From positions 58,000 through 121,999 of the forward strand of contig JAWMQL010000011.1 in assembly GCA_033283165.1 (NCBI GenBank): a stretch of 64,000 bases of DNA. The letters run 5' to 3'. Positions 53,754-62,280 of the stretch are shown here, piece by piece (the first letter of the stretch is position 1; every line of letters begins with the position of its first letter). Source of the DNA: JAWMQL01 sp033283165 (GTDB lineage Bacteria; Pseudomonadota; Gammaproteobacteria; Pseudomonadales; Halieaceae). The notes under the pieces are model-generated. The model saw only the letters and a list, made by a program, of their open reading frames with translations, was not told the origin of the DNA and made no database searches. Made by a program: the position numbers and the translations under genes.

Positions 53754-55034
53754 TTAAAGGCTGGCGAAGGCGGTCCGGGCCGCCGCGATGGTTTGCTCGA
53801 TATCTTCCGCGCTGTGGGCGCTGGACATAAAGCCCGCCTCATAAGAGGCCGGAGCCAGGTAGACCCCCTGTTGCAGCATGCTGTGGAAGAACCGGTTGAA
53901 GGCTGCCGTGTCGCAGGCCATCACCTGGCTGTAGTTGGTCACGCTGGATTCCGAGGTAAAAAACCCACCGAACATGGTGCCCGCGTGGTTGGTGGTGAAG
54001 GGCACGCCGGCCGCGTCGGCGGCCGCCTGCAGCCCCACTGCCAGTGCGGTGGTGTGGTCGAACAGGGGCGGGTAGAACCCCGGGCGGGAAATGATATCCA
54101 GCGTGGCCAGTCCGGCGGCCATGGCCAGCGGGTTGCCGGACAGGGTGCCCGCCTGGTACACCGGGCCCAGCGGAGCGATGTGCTCCATGATCTCGCGCTT
54201 GCCGCCGAAAGCGCCTACCGGCATGCCGCCGCCCAGCACCTTGCCCAGGGTGGTCAGGTCGGCTTCCACCCCGTAGTGTCCCTGGGCGCCCTGCAGACCG
54301 AAGCGAAAGCCGGTCATCACCTCGTCGATGATCAACACGGCGCCGCTGGCATCGCAGACCTCGCGCAGGGCCTCAAGAAATCCCGGCACGGGCGGCACGC
54401 AGTTCATGTTGCCCGCCACTGGCTCCAGTATGACGCAGGCGATCTGCTCGCCCTGGTCGGCAAAGGCCTGGCGGACCCCGTCGCTGTCGTTGTAGGTCAG
54501 GGTCAGGGTGTGGTTGGCCAGGGCCGCCGGCACTCCTGGCGAGGAGGGCACGCCAAGGGTCAGGGCGCCCGAGCCGGCCTTGACCAGCAGGGAATCAGAG
54601 TGGCCGTGATAACAGCCCTCGAACTTGACGATGGTATCGCGCCCGGTGAAGCCGCGCGCCAGGCGTATGGCGCTCATGGTCGCCTCGGTACCGGAATTGA
54701 CCATCCGTACCAGGTCCATGCCTGGCATGATCTCGCACACCCGGTCCGCCAGGGCCGTTTCCAGCGCTGTCGGGGCACCAAAACTGAGGCCCTTCTCGGC
54801 CTGTTTTGTCACGGCCTCCCGGACTTCAGGATGATTGTGGCCCATGATCATGGGCCCCCATGACAACACGTAATCGATGTAGCGCTGTCCCTCGGCGTCG
54901 TAGACGTAGGCGCCGTCACTGCGTTCGATGAAGACCGGTGTGCCGCCCACGGCCTTGAACGCCCGCACCGGGGAGTTCACTCCCCCGGGGATGTGTTGTC
55001 GGGCCTGCTCGAAAAGTTGCTCAGAGGTGGTCAT
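53754..55034 (-). CDS. hemL: Glutamate-1-semialdehyde 2,1-aminomutase
   Basis: PLP enzyme making 5-aminolevulinate by the C5 pathway. It begins MTTSEQLFEQARQHIPGGVN; MVNSGTEATMSAIRLARGFTG, KFEGCYHGHSDSLLVKAGSG, LIIDEVMTGFRFG (Asp contacting the PLP nitrogen) and TTLGKVLGGGMPVGAFGG (Schiff-base Lys) are clear. ATG at 55034, 426 aa; the frame is open well upstream but overlaps hemJ. Sits between hemJ and hemB, a haem operon. Confidence 0.96.
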   Translation of the reverse strand: MTTSEQLFEQARQHIPGGVNSPVRAFKAVGGTPVFIERSDGAYVYDAEGQRYIDYVLSWGPMIMGHNHPEVREAVTKQAEKGLSFGAPTALETALADRVCEIMPGMDLVRMVNSGTEATMSAIRLARGFTGRDTIVKFEGCYHGHSDSLLVKAGSGALTLGVPSSPGVPAALANHTLTLTYNDSDGVRQAFADQGEQIACVILEPVAGNMNCVPPVPGFLEALREVCDASGAVLIIDEVMTGFRFGLQGAQGHYGVEADLTTLGKVLGGGMPVGAFGGKREIMEHIAPLGPVYQAGTLSGNPLAMAAGLATLDIISRPGFYPPLFDHTTALAVGLQAAADAAGVPFTTNHAGTMFGGFFTSESSVTNYSQVMACDTAAFNRFFHSMLQQGVYLAPASYEAGFMSSAHSAEDIEQTIAAARTAFASL

Positions 55035-55051
55035 GACGGGGCCTTGCACTG

Positions 55052-55471
55052 CTACCAGGGTTTGAGGACGGCAAGTATAACGATGGCGAACAAAAACACC
55101 ACCGGGACCTCGTTGAAGAATCGGTAAAACACGTGGCTGTGCCGGTCGCTGTCCTCGTTGATCGCGTGGACATAGCGGCCGCACTGGATGTGGTAAAACA
55201 GGAGGAAGGCAACGCCGGCCAGTTTCAGCCACAGCCAGCGCGCCCCCAGGTAGTAGTCGGGATTCTGCAGGATCATCGCGATCCCCAGGCCGAAGGCGAT
55301 GTACATGATGGGAGTGACGAAGCGGTACAGCTTGCGCGCCATCAGGGCCAGGGTACGCCGGGTCTCCGGCGTCTCGCTGGCGGCGTAGTAGACAAAGATG
55401 CGCGGCAGGTAAAACAGGCCGGCGAACCAGCAGACCACAAAAATAAGGTGAAAGGCCTTGAGCCAGAGCAT
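55052..55471 (-). CDS. hemJ: Protoporphyrinogen IX oxidase HemJ
   Basis: Small four-helix membrane protein (139 aa) with LWLKAFHLIFVVCWFAGLFYLPRIFVYYA at the start (the first His lies near residue 8 and matches the essential His of HemJ; the block spans residues 3-31 in two parts) and KLAGVAFLLFYHIQCGRYV near 83-101. Next to hemL and hemB, it supplies the oxidation to protoporphyrin IX. The gene lies between the ClC channel stop (21 bp) and hemL (17 bp). Confidence 0.87.
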   Translation of the reverse strand: MLWLKAFHLIFVVCWFAGLFYLPRIFVYYAASETPETRRTLALMARKLYRFVTPIMYIAFGLGIAMILQNPDYYLGARWLWLKLAGVAFLLFYHIQCGRYVHAINEDSDRHSHVFYRFFNEVPVVFLFAIVILAVLKPW

Positions 55472-55492
55472 GTAGAGTCCTCGACTAGGTTG

Positions 55493-57226
55493 TCACAGGT
55501 TCGACAGGGTGAATTTTTCCACGCTGTCCCGGGTAACGATGCCCTGCAGCACCGGTTTGCCGCCGGTACCGCGTCCGTACACGCAGACCGCCTCGGCCGT
55601 GTCGGCGCGCATGGTATCCATGGCCTGCCGCAGGGTGGCCTGAATCGGGACTCGCGACACGGTCCAGCGGCGGATGTCGGCGGCGGTCAGGTCGGCGGTC
55701 TCGTCGCTTTCGTCGCCCGGGTTGTCCTGCAGCCAGGTCGCCAGTTCCTTACCCTGCACCAGGTAGAGGTCCTCGTTATCCCGCTCAACCAGGCACCAGG
55801 TCGGGGGTGCCATGACCAGTGGCTGGGCCGCACTGCGATCCAGCGACGCGGGTATGCGGTTGACGCTGACCTCCATCCGGGTGGTGACATCGGTGCGGTG
55901 CAGCAACTGGTTCAGGGGGTCGTCGGGAACCTTGCGCTGCAGTTGTCGCAACACGGTCTGGTGCGCCGAGCGCTGCCTGAACAGGCCGCTGTTGATCAGG
56001 GTGGCGGTGACGATGGCCAGCAGGGCCGGCATGCCGATGCCGATGGTCCCGGTCAGTTCCATGGCGGCGAGGATGGCGGCGAGCGGGGCATTGAGCACCG
56101 CGCCCATGGTGGCGGCCATCCCGATGACCACGTACAGCGCGTGGTGTGACATGGCTGCGGGCTCCGGGGCCAGTGACTGACCGATGGTGGCAGCCAGGCC
56201 GCCGATACAGGCGCCGATCAACAGGTTGGGACCGATCAGGCCGATGGGCATGCCCACGCCACAACTGAAACTGGTCGCAAGCAGCTTGCAGACGACGATA
56301 GCAAGCAGCAACTCCAGGGCCAGTTCGTCCCGGATTGCGAGGTCCAGCGTATCGTAACCCACACCCAGAATCTCGGGTATCAGCACTGCCAGACCCCCGG
56401 TCAGCAGGCCGGCCAGGGTAAAACGTACCAGCACCGGCCAGCCCGACAACTGCGCGGCCTTTTTACTGATATAAATGAAGGCGGTTGCGGCGAGCCCGCA
56501 GGCGGCACCCAGCAGGAAAATCAGCGGTACTTCCCACAGGGAATTCAGTGACACTTCCGGCAGGTTGAACAGGCTGGTGCCGGAGTAGAAGGCCTGGCTG
56601 ACCGCCGAGGCGGATACTGCTGCCAACATGACCGGCACAAATCCCGCCACGGTGTACTCGGCGACTATGACTTCCATCGCGAAAATGACGCCGGCCAGCG
56701 GGGTATTGAATGCGGCCGCAATGCCACCCGCAGTGCCGCAGGCAACCAGCACTCTCAGGCTGTTGTGAGGCAAACCCAGTCGCTGGCCCAGCAGGCTGTT
56801 GACGGCGCCACCCAGGTGCACACCGGGGCCTTCGCGACCGCCGGACTGGCCGGTGGCCAGCGCGAACACACCGCCGGCGAACTGCACCAGGGCGTTGCGC
56901 GCCGGCAGCACGCCATAGTGTGTATGCATCCGGCTCAGTACATGCACGATACCCGTTTCCCGGTCTTCACTCTTCAACGGACTGAACAGGGCGCCGAGCA
57001 CCACGGCGCCGCCCAGGGGCAGGGTCACGCGCAGCCACAATGGCAGGGTTTCGAAGCTTTCCGCGCCGGAGACTCCCCACAGGCGACCCACCTGCACGAG
57101 GGCCTGTTCGAAGGCCAGCACCACCAGGCCCGAGGCCACGCCGCCCACGATACCCAACAGGGCATAGGCCAATACCGATTCGTAATTGGTCAGGCTGCGG
57201 CGGTATTTGCTCAGAAGTCGCTGCAA
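55493..57226 (-). CDS. ClC-family chloride channel/antiporter with CBS tail
   Basis: Voltage-gated chloride channel fold: about 18 helices to residue 440, with GQSGGREGPGVHLGG carrying the gating Glu132, GVGMPIGLIGPNLLIGA as the third selectivity-filter stretch, and CGTAGGIAAAFNTPLAG. The usual GSGIP is not obvious near 80-90. Residues 450-577 are soluble with CBS-like segments (RIPASLDRSAAQPLVMA; RVPIQATLRQAMDTMRAD). It could serve acid resistance or ion homeostasis. Start of the clc-hemJ-hemL-hemB run; divergent from argC. Confidence 0.9.
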   Translation of the reverse strand: MQRLLSKYRRSLTNYESVLAYALLGIVGGVASGLVVLAFEQALVQVGRLWGVSGAESFETLPLWLRVTLPLGGAVVLGALFSPLKSEDRETGIVHVLSRMHTHYGVLPARNALVQFAGGVFALATGQSGGREGPGVHLGGAVNSLLGQRLGLPHNSLRVLVACGTAGGIAAAFNTPLAGVIFAMEVIVAEYTVAGFVPVMLAAVSASAVSQAFYSGTSLFNLPEVSLNSLWEVPLIFLLGAACGLAATAFIYISKKAAQLSGWPVLVRFTLAGLLTGGLAVLIPEILGVGYDTLDLAIRDELALELLLAIVVCKLLATSFSCGVGMPIGLIGPNLLIGACIGGLAATIGQSLAPEPAAMSHHALYVVIGMAATMGAVLNAPLAAILAAMELTGTIGIGMPALLAIVTATLINSGLFRQRSAHQTVLRQLQRKVPDDPLNQLLHRTDVTTRMEVSVNRIPASLDRSAAQPLVMAPPTWCLVERDNEDLYLVQGKELATWLQDNPGDESDETADLTAADIRRWTVSRVPIQATLRQAMDTMRADTAEAVCVYGRGTGGKPVLQGIVTRDSVEKFTLSNL

Positions 57227-57363
57227 GCGGGGTGGCCATTGGCTGCAAAAGACTAATATTAACAGTTCTCTGGAGGTATATTCCTCTTATACTAGCGACC
57301 CTTGCGCCGGGCGCTTGCCCGGTGTCGCGTTGCCAGGCTGGAAAGGATACAGAGGACAGAACG

Positions 57364-58395
57364 GTGGTGAAGGTGGGTATCGTCGGTGGCACCGGCTACA
57401 CGGGCGTGGAGTTGCTGCGGCTGCTGGCCCGGCATGAACAGGCCGAGGTCGTGGCCATTACCTCGCGGGCAGAGCAGGGCCGCCGGGTGGACGACCTGTA
57501 TCCGAACCTGCGCGGTGTGTATGACCTGGCCTTTACCGAGCCCGATGTGGCGCTGCTGGCTGCCTGTGATATCGTGTTCTTCGCCACCCCGCACAACGTG
57601 GCGCTGCAGATGGTGCCGGAGTTGCTGGACGCGGGTGCTCGCATCGTCGACCTGTCGGCGGATTACCGGATTCGCGATGCGGGTCTCTGGTCGCGCTGGT
57701 ACGGCGAGGAACACAGCAGCCCGGAATTGCTGGCGGAAGCGGTTTACGGTCTGCCCGAAGTGAACCGGGAGCGCATCGCCGGCGCGCGTCTGGTGGCCTG
57801 TCCCGGTTGTTACCCGACCTCGGTGCAGCTGGGATTCATTCCGCTGCTGGCCGGGGGACTGGTAGAGCCCAGGCGCCTGATTGCCAGTTCGGCCAGTGGC
57901 GTGAGTGGCGCCGGACGCCAGGCCAAGGTGGACAACCTGTTGACCGAGGTGGCGGACAGTTTCAAGGCCTACGGAGTGGCCGGTCACCGCCACCTGCCCG
58001 AGATCGAGCAGGGCCTGTCCGACGTGGCCGGGGAGACCTGCGAGGTCACTTTCGTTCCGCACCTGTTGCCGATAATACGCGGCATCCACTCGACCCTGTT
58101 CGCCGAATTACGCGGCGAACCCGGCGACCTGCAGGCACTGTACGAGGAATATTACCGGGACGAACCTTTTGTGGACGTCCTGCCCGCCGGGCTCTTTCCC
58201 CAGACGCGAACCGTCAAGGGGGCCAACCGCTGCCAGCTGGCCATAACCGTACCCCAGCAGCGCAATACCGTGGTGGTCATGGCCGTGATCGATAACCTCG
58301 TCAAGGGCGCCTCCGGCCAGGCCGTGCAGAACATGAACATCATGTTGGGCCTGCCGGAATCCCAGGGTCTTGACCAGGTGGGACTGCTGCCCTAG
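57364..58395 (+). CDS. argC: N-acetyl-gamma-glutamyl-phosphate reductase
   Basis: NADP-dependent step of arginine synthesis. VGIVGGTGYTGVELLRLL is the Rossmann loop; catalytic Cys149 is in VACPGCYPTSVQLG; SASGVSGAGRQAK and GVAGHRHLPEIEQ (His) complete the site. I chose the GTG at 57364 (GAGG 8 nt upstream) for 343 aa; a GTG follows at 57367. The 137-bp divergent region with clc holds an AT-rich stretch with TATACT at 57288-57293 as a possible -10. Confidence 0.95.
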   Translation: MVKVGIVGGTGYTGVELLRLLARHEQAEVVAITSRAEQGRRVDDLYPNLRGVYDLAFTEPDVALLAACDIVFFATPHNVALQMVPELLDAGARIVDLSADYRIRDAGLWSRWYGEEHSSPELLAEAVYGLPEVNRERIAGARLVACPGCYPTSVQLGFIPLLAGGLVEPRRLIASSASGVSGAGRQAKVDNLLTEVADSFKAYGVAGHRHLPEIEQGLSDVAGETCEVTFVPHLLPIIRGIHSTLFAELRGEPGDLQALYEEYYRDEPFVDVLPAGLFPQTRTVKGANRCQLAITVPQQRNTVVVMAVIDNLVKGASGQAVQNMNIMLGLPESQGLDQVGLLP

Positions 58396-58399
58396 GGCC

Positions 58400-59134
58400 A
58401 TGCCTGCGCAGCCTGATCGCCGGGAAGCCCTGTTGCGCCGCCGGCACGCGCTGGTCGCCACCGCGTCGGTGGTGGCGGCAGTGATGCTGGGCCTGGGCTT
58501 TTTCCTGGGCCAGGACGCCGCCTATAGTGGCATGGGACTGGATCCCGGGCACTACCGGGAGATGGAGGCCGCCCTGCCGGAAATGGCCGCCCGGCTGGAA
58601 GAAAAACAGGCGCAAATCGAGGTGCTCGAAGCGCGACGCCAGGTGGACCGCCAAGCGCTGGAAATGGTGCGGCGGGAGATCGCAGAGCAGAAGGAGCAGA
58701 TTGCCGGTCTGGAGGAGGGCCTGCGCTTTTACCGCAGCCTCATGGCACCGGAGGAGATCGCCCAGGGGCTCAGCCTGCGGGAGCTGGAGCTGAAAGAACG
58801 TGGCGACCGCCGCTACGGATTCCGGATTGTGGCGCAGCAGGAGGCGCGCAAACACACCACCCTGCGGGGCAAGCTCTATGCCGAGGTGCGCGGCGTGCTG
58901 GACGGAGAGCGCGTCAGTTTCCCGTTGGCCGAGCTGTCCGAGGATCTGGAGGACAACGAGATCCCGCTGCGGTTTCGCTATTTCCAGCCGGTGGAGGGCG
59001 TCCTGGTGCTGCCGGCGGGATTTCAGCCGGAGAGTGTGTACGTGGTCGCCACCTCCACGACGCCGTCAAAAGCGGAGGTCAGCGAGCGTTACCCGTGGCG
59101 GCCGGACGGGCGGTACGGGGCGGCAGGCAACTGA
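58400..59134 (+). CDS. Membrane-anchored coiled-coil protein (DUF6776 type)
   Basis: About 244 aa: basic N-terminus, one membrane helix (ALVATASVVAAVMLGLGFFLG), then a coiled coil (about 55-115: EMEAALPEMAARLEEKQAQI, EVLEARRQVDRQALEMVRR) and a beta-rich C-terminal domain (YGFRIVAQQEARKHTTLRG, VEGVLVLPAGFQPESVYV). It occupies the place between argC and erpA where Pseudomonas has a gene of the same pattern. Function unknown; probably periplasmic. ATG at 58400, 4 bp after the argC stop. Confidence 0.78.
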   Translation: MPAQPDRREALLRRRHALVATASVVAAVMLGLGFFLGQDAAYSGMGLDPGHYREMEAALPEMAARLEEKQAQIEVLEARRQVDRQALEMVRREIAEQKEQIAGLEEGLRFYRSLMAPEEIAQGLSLRELELKERGDRRYGFRIVAQQEARKHTTLRGKLYAEVRGVLDGERVSFPLAELSEDLEDNEIPLRFRYFQPVEGVLVLPAGFQPESVYVVATSTTPSKAEVSERYPWRPDGRYGAAGN

Positions 59135-59160
59135 TTGCGCGTGGCGAGGGGTCGCAGTAT

Positions 59161-59185
59161 AAAATTGACTAAATTGGTCGGAATT
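59161..59185 (+). promoter_or_regulatory. IscR-type binding site at the erpA promoter
   Basis: The sequence AAAATTGACTAAATTGGTCG followed by GAATT matches the type 1 IscR (2Fe-2S) consensus ATASYYGACTRWWWYAGTCRRSTAT at 19 of 25 positions, including 14 of 15 in the core (GACT-RWWWY-AGTC-RR, one G for A). It overlaps the -35 element, so binding would repress. In E. coli, erpA is repressed by holo-IscR through a site of this type. No iscR gene is in the window. Confidence 0.65.
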
Positions 59186-59193
59186 ACGATAAT
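59165..59193 (+). promoter_or_regulatory. Sigma70 promoter of erpA
   Basis: TTGACT (59165-59170), exact 17-bp spacer, GATAAT (59188-59193): five of six matches in each hexamer. It lies 46 bp upstream of the erpA start. Confidence 0.75.
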
Positions 59194-59238
59194 CCCTCTT
59201 TGGTGTGTCAGGCGCACGGGCGCCATTCGGGTAAATTC

Positions 59239-59595
59239 ATGTCGGTAGCAGAGTCCTTCAATCCCAGCAGTATCAATCTCTCGCCCCGGGCCGTGCAGAA
59301 GGTGCGTGACCTGGTGGCGGAGGACGGAAACACCGATCTCAAGCTGCGGGTGTATATCACCGGTGGCGGTTGTTCCGGCTTTCAGTACGGCTTTTCCTTC
59401 GATGAGGAGGTGGCCGAGGATGATACTGTGCTGGAATTTGGCGAGAACGTGACCGTGCTGGTGGATCCCATGAGCTTTCAGTATCTCGTGGGCTCCGAAG
59501 TCGATTACACCGAGGGCCTGGAAGGGTCGCGCTTCGTGATCAACAACCCGAATGCCACCACGACCTGCGGGTGTGGCGCCTCCTTCTCCATCTGA
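59239..59595 (+). CDS. erpA: Iron-sulfur cluster insertion protein ErpA
   Basis: A-type carrier that passes 4Fe-4S clusters to targets such as isoprenoid enzymes. The three cluster cysteines are present in GGGCSGFQYGFSF and TTTCGCGASFSI. 118 aa with the ATG at 59239 chosen by family start (MSVAESFNPSSINLSP). Its stop codon abuts the anmK stop (59595/59596), so the two genes collide with no terminator. The promoter carries an IscR-like box. Confidence 0.96.
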   Translation: MSVAESFNPSSINLSPRAVQKVRDLVAEDGNTDLKLRVYITGGGCSGFQYGFSFDEEVAEDDTVLEFGENVTVLVDPMSFQYLVGSEVDYTEGLEGSRFVINNPNATTTCGCGASFSI

Positions 59596-60735
59596 TTACG
59601 TCCCGGCGGCCTGTCCCGGGTAAATTCCCCCCAGAATTCTCTCACCGGCAGCTCCGGTCACAGCTGGCGCGTTGCCTGCGAGGCCAGCCAGGGTGCGACT
59701 TGCGAGCCAGGCAAAGGCCGCCGCTTCCACCCAGTCCGGGTCCAGGCCCAGCACCGCACAGCTGTCCAATGTCAGCGCCGCCGGCAACCGGGCCCGGAGC
59801 CTGTCAGCCAGATCACTGTTATAGGCGCCACCGCCGCTGAGGTAAACCTCGTGTACCGTGAAGTCGTCAGATTCGATACCGGCAGCAATACTGCGCGCGG
59901 TCAGCTCCGCCAGGGTGGACTGGACGTCAGCCGCGGAAATCCCGGGGCAGGCCGCCAGGGCGCTCTCCAGCCAGGGCAGGTGGAAATCTTCCTTACCGGT
60001 GCTGCGCGGCCCGCGCCGGGTGAAATAGGGGTGACTTAACAGGCGCGCCAGGAGTTCCTCGTGTACCTGGCCGCTGGCTGCCCAGGCACCGTCGCGATCA
60101 AAGGGTTCGCCCCGGTGGCGCTGTATCCACTGATCCAGCAGGGTGTTGCCGGGGCCGGTGTCGAACCCGGCCACCAGGGTATCGCCCCTGAGCAGGCTGA
60201 CGTTCGCTATGCCGCCGATGTTGACCACGGCCCGGTGGCGGCCGCTGCGCCCGAAGGCTGCCGCGTGGAACGCCGGTGCCAGCGGTGCGCCCTGGCCGCC
60301 CGCGGCCATGTCCCGCCGGCGGAAGTCTGCCACCGTGGTGATACCGGTGAATTCGGCGATGGTATTGGGGTCGCCGATCTGCACAGTAAAGCCCCGCTCT
60401 GCGTTGTCACCCGCCTCTGGCGGCCGATGGCGGATGGTCTGGCCGTGGCTGCCCAGTGCGACGACATCCTGCGGCTCCCGTTCGGCCTGTTGCAGGAGTG
60501 CCTGGGCTGCCCGGGCGAACAGAACGCCCAGGTCCCGGTCCAGCAGACCCATGCGCTCTATCTCGTCAGCACTGCTGTGGCTGATGGCGGCAATCGCCTG
60601 GCGGGTGGCTTCGGGTATGGGGTATTCAACAGTCGCTTCCAGCGCGACCTCATTGCCGTCAATGAACACCAGCGCGGCGTCGATGCCATCGACGCTGGTG
60701 CCCGACATCAGCCCGATGTAGAGCCCTGCTGTCAC
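59596..60735 (-). CDS. anmK: Anhydro-N-acetylmuramic acid kinase
   Basis: Opens and phosphorylates 1,6-anhydro-MurNAc in peptidoglycan recycling. ASKHA fold: IGLMSGTSVDGIDAALV (phosphate loop), GSHGQTIRHRP, NIGGIANVS, GFDTGPGNTLLDQW and VYLSGGGAYN. 379 aa with a GTG start 4 bp after the M23 peptidase stop. Together with amgK and murU at 19-21 kb it suggests this organism can return MurNAc either through MurQ (MurNAc-6-P) or through the anomeric route. Confidence 0.95.
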   Translation of the reverse strand: MTAGLYIGLMSGTSVDGIDAALVFIDGNEVALEATVEYPIPEATRQAIAAISHSSADEIERMGLLDRDLGVLFARAAQALLQQAEREPQDVVALGSHGQTIRHRPPEAGDNAERGFTVQIGDPNTIAEFTGITTVADFRRRDMAAGGQGAPLAPAFHAAAFGRSGRHRAVVNIGGIANVSLLRGDTLVAGFDTGPGNTLLDQWIQRHRGEPFDRDGAWAASGQVHEELLARLLSHPYFTRRGPRSTGKEDFHLPWLESALAACPGISAADVQSTLAELTARSIAAGIESDDFTVHEVYLSGGGAYNSDLADRLRARLPAALTLDSCAVLGLDPDWVEAAAFAWLASRTLAGLAGNAPAVTGAAGERILGGIYPGQAAGT

Positions 60736-60739
60736 CGGC

Positions 60740-62125
60740 TCAGTCGCCGGTGCCGCTGTTGTCGTTGACCGCGCTCTGGTCCCGCAGGGCGACGAGCTCG
60801 TTGGCGGAGCCCAGTGTGGCTTCCCGGAAGCGGGGCATCTCCGCTGCTGCCAGTGCCTTGGCCTTGGGCAGCGACTTGTGAATCGTGCGCGGGTTGCGGT
60901 GCACGCCGTTAACCAGGAATTCGTAGTGCAGGTGCGGGCCGGTGGCGGCGCCTGTCGAACCCACGGTGCCGATGACCTGGCTTTGCGCCACGCGCTGGCC
61001 GGTCCTCACCTTGCGCTTGTTCAGGTGCAGGTACTTGGTGACGTATTGCTCGCCGTGCTGGATGAACACGTAGTTGCCGTTGGCCTTGCTGTAGCCGGCC
61101 TGGCTTACCCGGCCGTCACCGGCTGCGAAGACCGGGGTCCCCGTGGGGGCGGCGTAGTCCGTGCCGCGATGGGCGCGCACCGTGCCATAAATCGGGTGTT
61201 TGCGACGCAGGTTGAAGTTGGAACTGATACGGGTGAAGTCCAGCGGCGCCATCAGGAACGCCTTGCGCATGCTGACCCCGTCTTCATTGTAGTAGCCCAC
61301 ATCCCCCTGGCTGTCCTCGTAGCGGAACGCGTTGAACACCTCGCCCTGGTTGATGAAGGTGGCGGCGATGATTTCACCGTCGCCAAACTTCTCGCCATCC
61401 AGGAACAGTTCCTCGTACAGCAGGTACATGCGGTCACCCTTGCGCGGGTCGAGGATAAAGTCGATGACCCCGCCGAAAATGTTGGCGAGTTCCATGATCA
61501 TGTTGTTGCTCAGGCCCGCATCCAGGCCCGCCAGGAACAGGGACGAGTCAATCTCGCCGCTGGTCCAGGTGCGGCGCACTTCCGGCGTACGCACCACCTT
61601 GTCGGTGCTGAATTCCGAGCCCTGGCGGTGGTAGGTGGTGGTCTCCAGTGGTGACTTCACATGGCGCACCGCGGCGAGCTGGCCGTCCTCGTCCGCCTGA
61701 AAAGCAATGGTCTGGCCGGGGTACAGCTTGCCCAAGGCGGAGCCCTCCGGAGCCTCGTTGACGAACCGGTACAGCTCGCGGTCGCTGTATCCGGCGCGCT
61801 TGAATATGCGGGACAGGTTGTCGCCCGATTTGACCACCTGCTCCTGCCAGGGGGGCGCCGGTGGCTCGGGCTCAGGTTCGGGTTCGGAGGCCGGTTCCGG
61901 CGCAGTTTGTGCCTGCTCTGCCACCACAACCGGGGCGACCGCGGAAACGACGGCGCTCTCGGCACCGGTTTCCGGACCGGTACCGGACTCGCCGGAAGGC
62001 GTCAGTAACAAGGCCAGTGCGGCGATGACGGCAATAGTGCCGGCCGCCAGCAAATGCTTGTGCGGCAACCGGTGTTGATCGCTGCGTACCGCGGTGGCCC
62101 CTCGCAATTTCTTCGCTGCAGGCAT
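60740..62125 (-). CDS. M23-family peptidoglycan endopeptidase (MepM-like)
   Basis: Membrane anchor near residues 22-42 (LLAAGTIAVIAALALLLTP), an acidic Pro-rich linker, a LysM/OapA-like domain (QVVKSGDNLSRIFKRAGYS), then an M23 zinc peptidase with HRGTDYAAPTGTPVFAAGDG (His-x3-Asp) and GPHLHYEFLVNG (His-x-His). Such enzymes cleave D-Ala-mDAP crosslinks to let the sacculus grow. ATG at 62125 (AGGG upstream) gives 461 aa; the frame is open to 62215. Neighbour anmK handles products of cell-wall turnover. Confidence 0.92.
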   Translation of the reverse strand: MPAAKKLRGATAVRSDQHRLPHKHLLAAGTIAVIAALALLLTPSGESGTGPETGAESAVVSAVAPVVVAEQAQTAPEPASEPEPEPEPPAPPWQEQVVKSGDNLSRIFKRAGYSDRELYRFVNEAPEGSALGKLYPGQTIAFQADEDGQLAAVRHVKSPLETTTYHRQGSEFSTDKVVRTPEVRRTWTSGEIDSSLFLAGLDAGLSNNMIMELANIFGGVIDFILDPRKGDRMYLLYEELFLDGEKFGDGEIIAATFINQGEVFNAFRYEDSQGDVGYYNEDGVSMRKAFLMAPLDFTRISSNFNLRRKHPIYGTVRAHRGTDYAAPTGTPVFAAGDGRVSQAGYSKANGNYVFIQHGEQYVTKYLHLNKRKVRTGQRVAQSQVIGTVGSTGAATGPHLHYEFLVNGVHRNPRTIHKSLPKAKALAAAEMPRFREATLGSANELVALRDQSAVNDNSGTGD

Positions 62126-62218
62126 ATACCCTGGGGCAATTCCACTCCAAATGTGGGTGCAGTATATAAAAATGCCGACCGAACCGATACCGCAGTATGC
62201 GTTTAAACTTTGCATTTT

Positions 62219-62249
62219 CAGGGGGCTGATGTATGGTTGGCGCCCCCTG
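62219..62249 (+). promoter_or_regulatory. Strong hairpin upstream of tyrS
   Basis: CAGGGGGC / GCCCCCTG, a perfect 8-bp stem with a 15-nt loop, ends 31 bp before the tyrS start, in the region divergent from the M23 gene. It has no T tract, so it is more a leader structure or operator than a terminator. An AGTATA at 62161-62166 reads TATACT on the minus strand and may be the -10 of the M23 gene. Confidence 0.45.
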
Positions 62250-62280
62250 AATTCAGCTGATCAAAAGACGGAAAAGCCCG

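Noticed and set aside
57274..57287. GAGGTATATTCCTC near-palindrome as an ArgR site upstream of argC
   Set aside because: It does not match the ArgR consensus (TNTGAATWWWWATTCANW), and 14-bp imperfect palindromes are common in AT-rich gaps.
57040..57363. N-terminal extension of ArgC by 108 codons
   Set aside because: It overlaps the divergent ClC gene and lacks family similarity; the GTG at 57364 has a ribosome-binding site and gives the normal Rossmann start.
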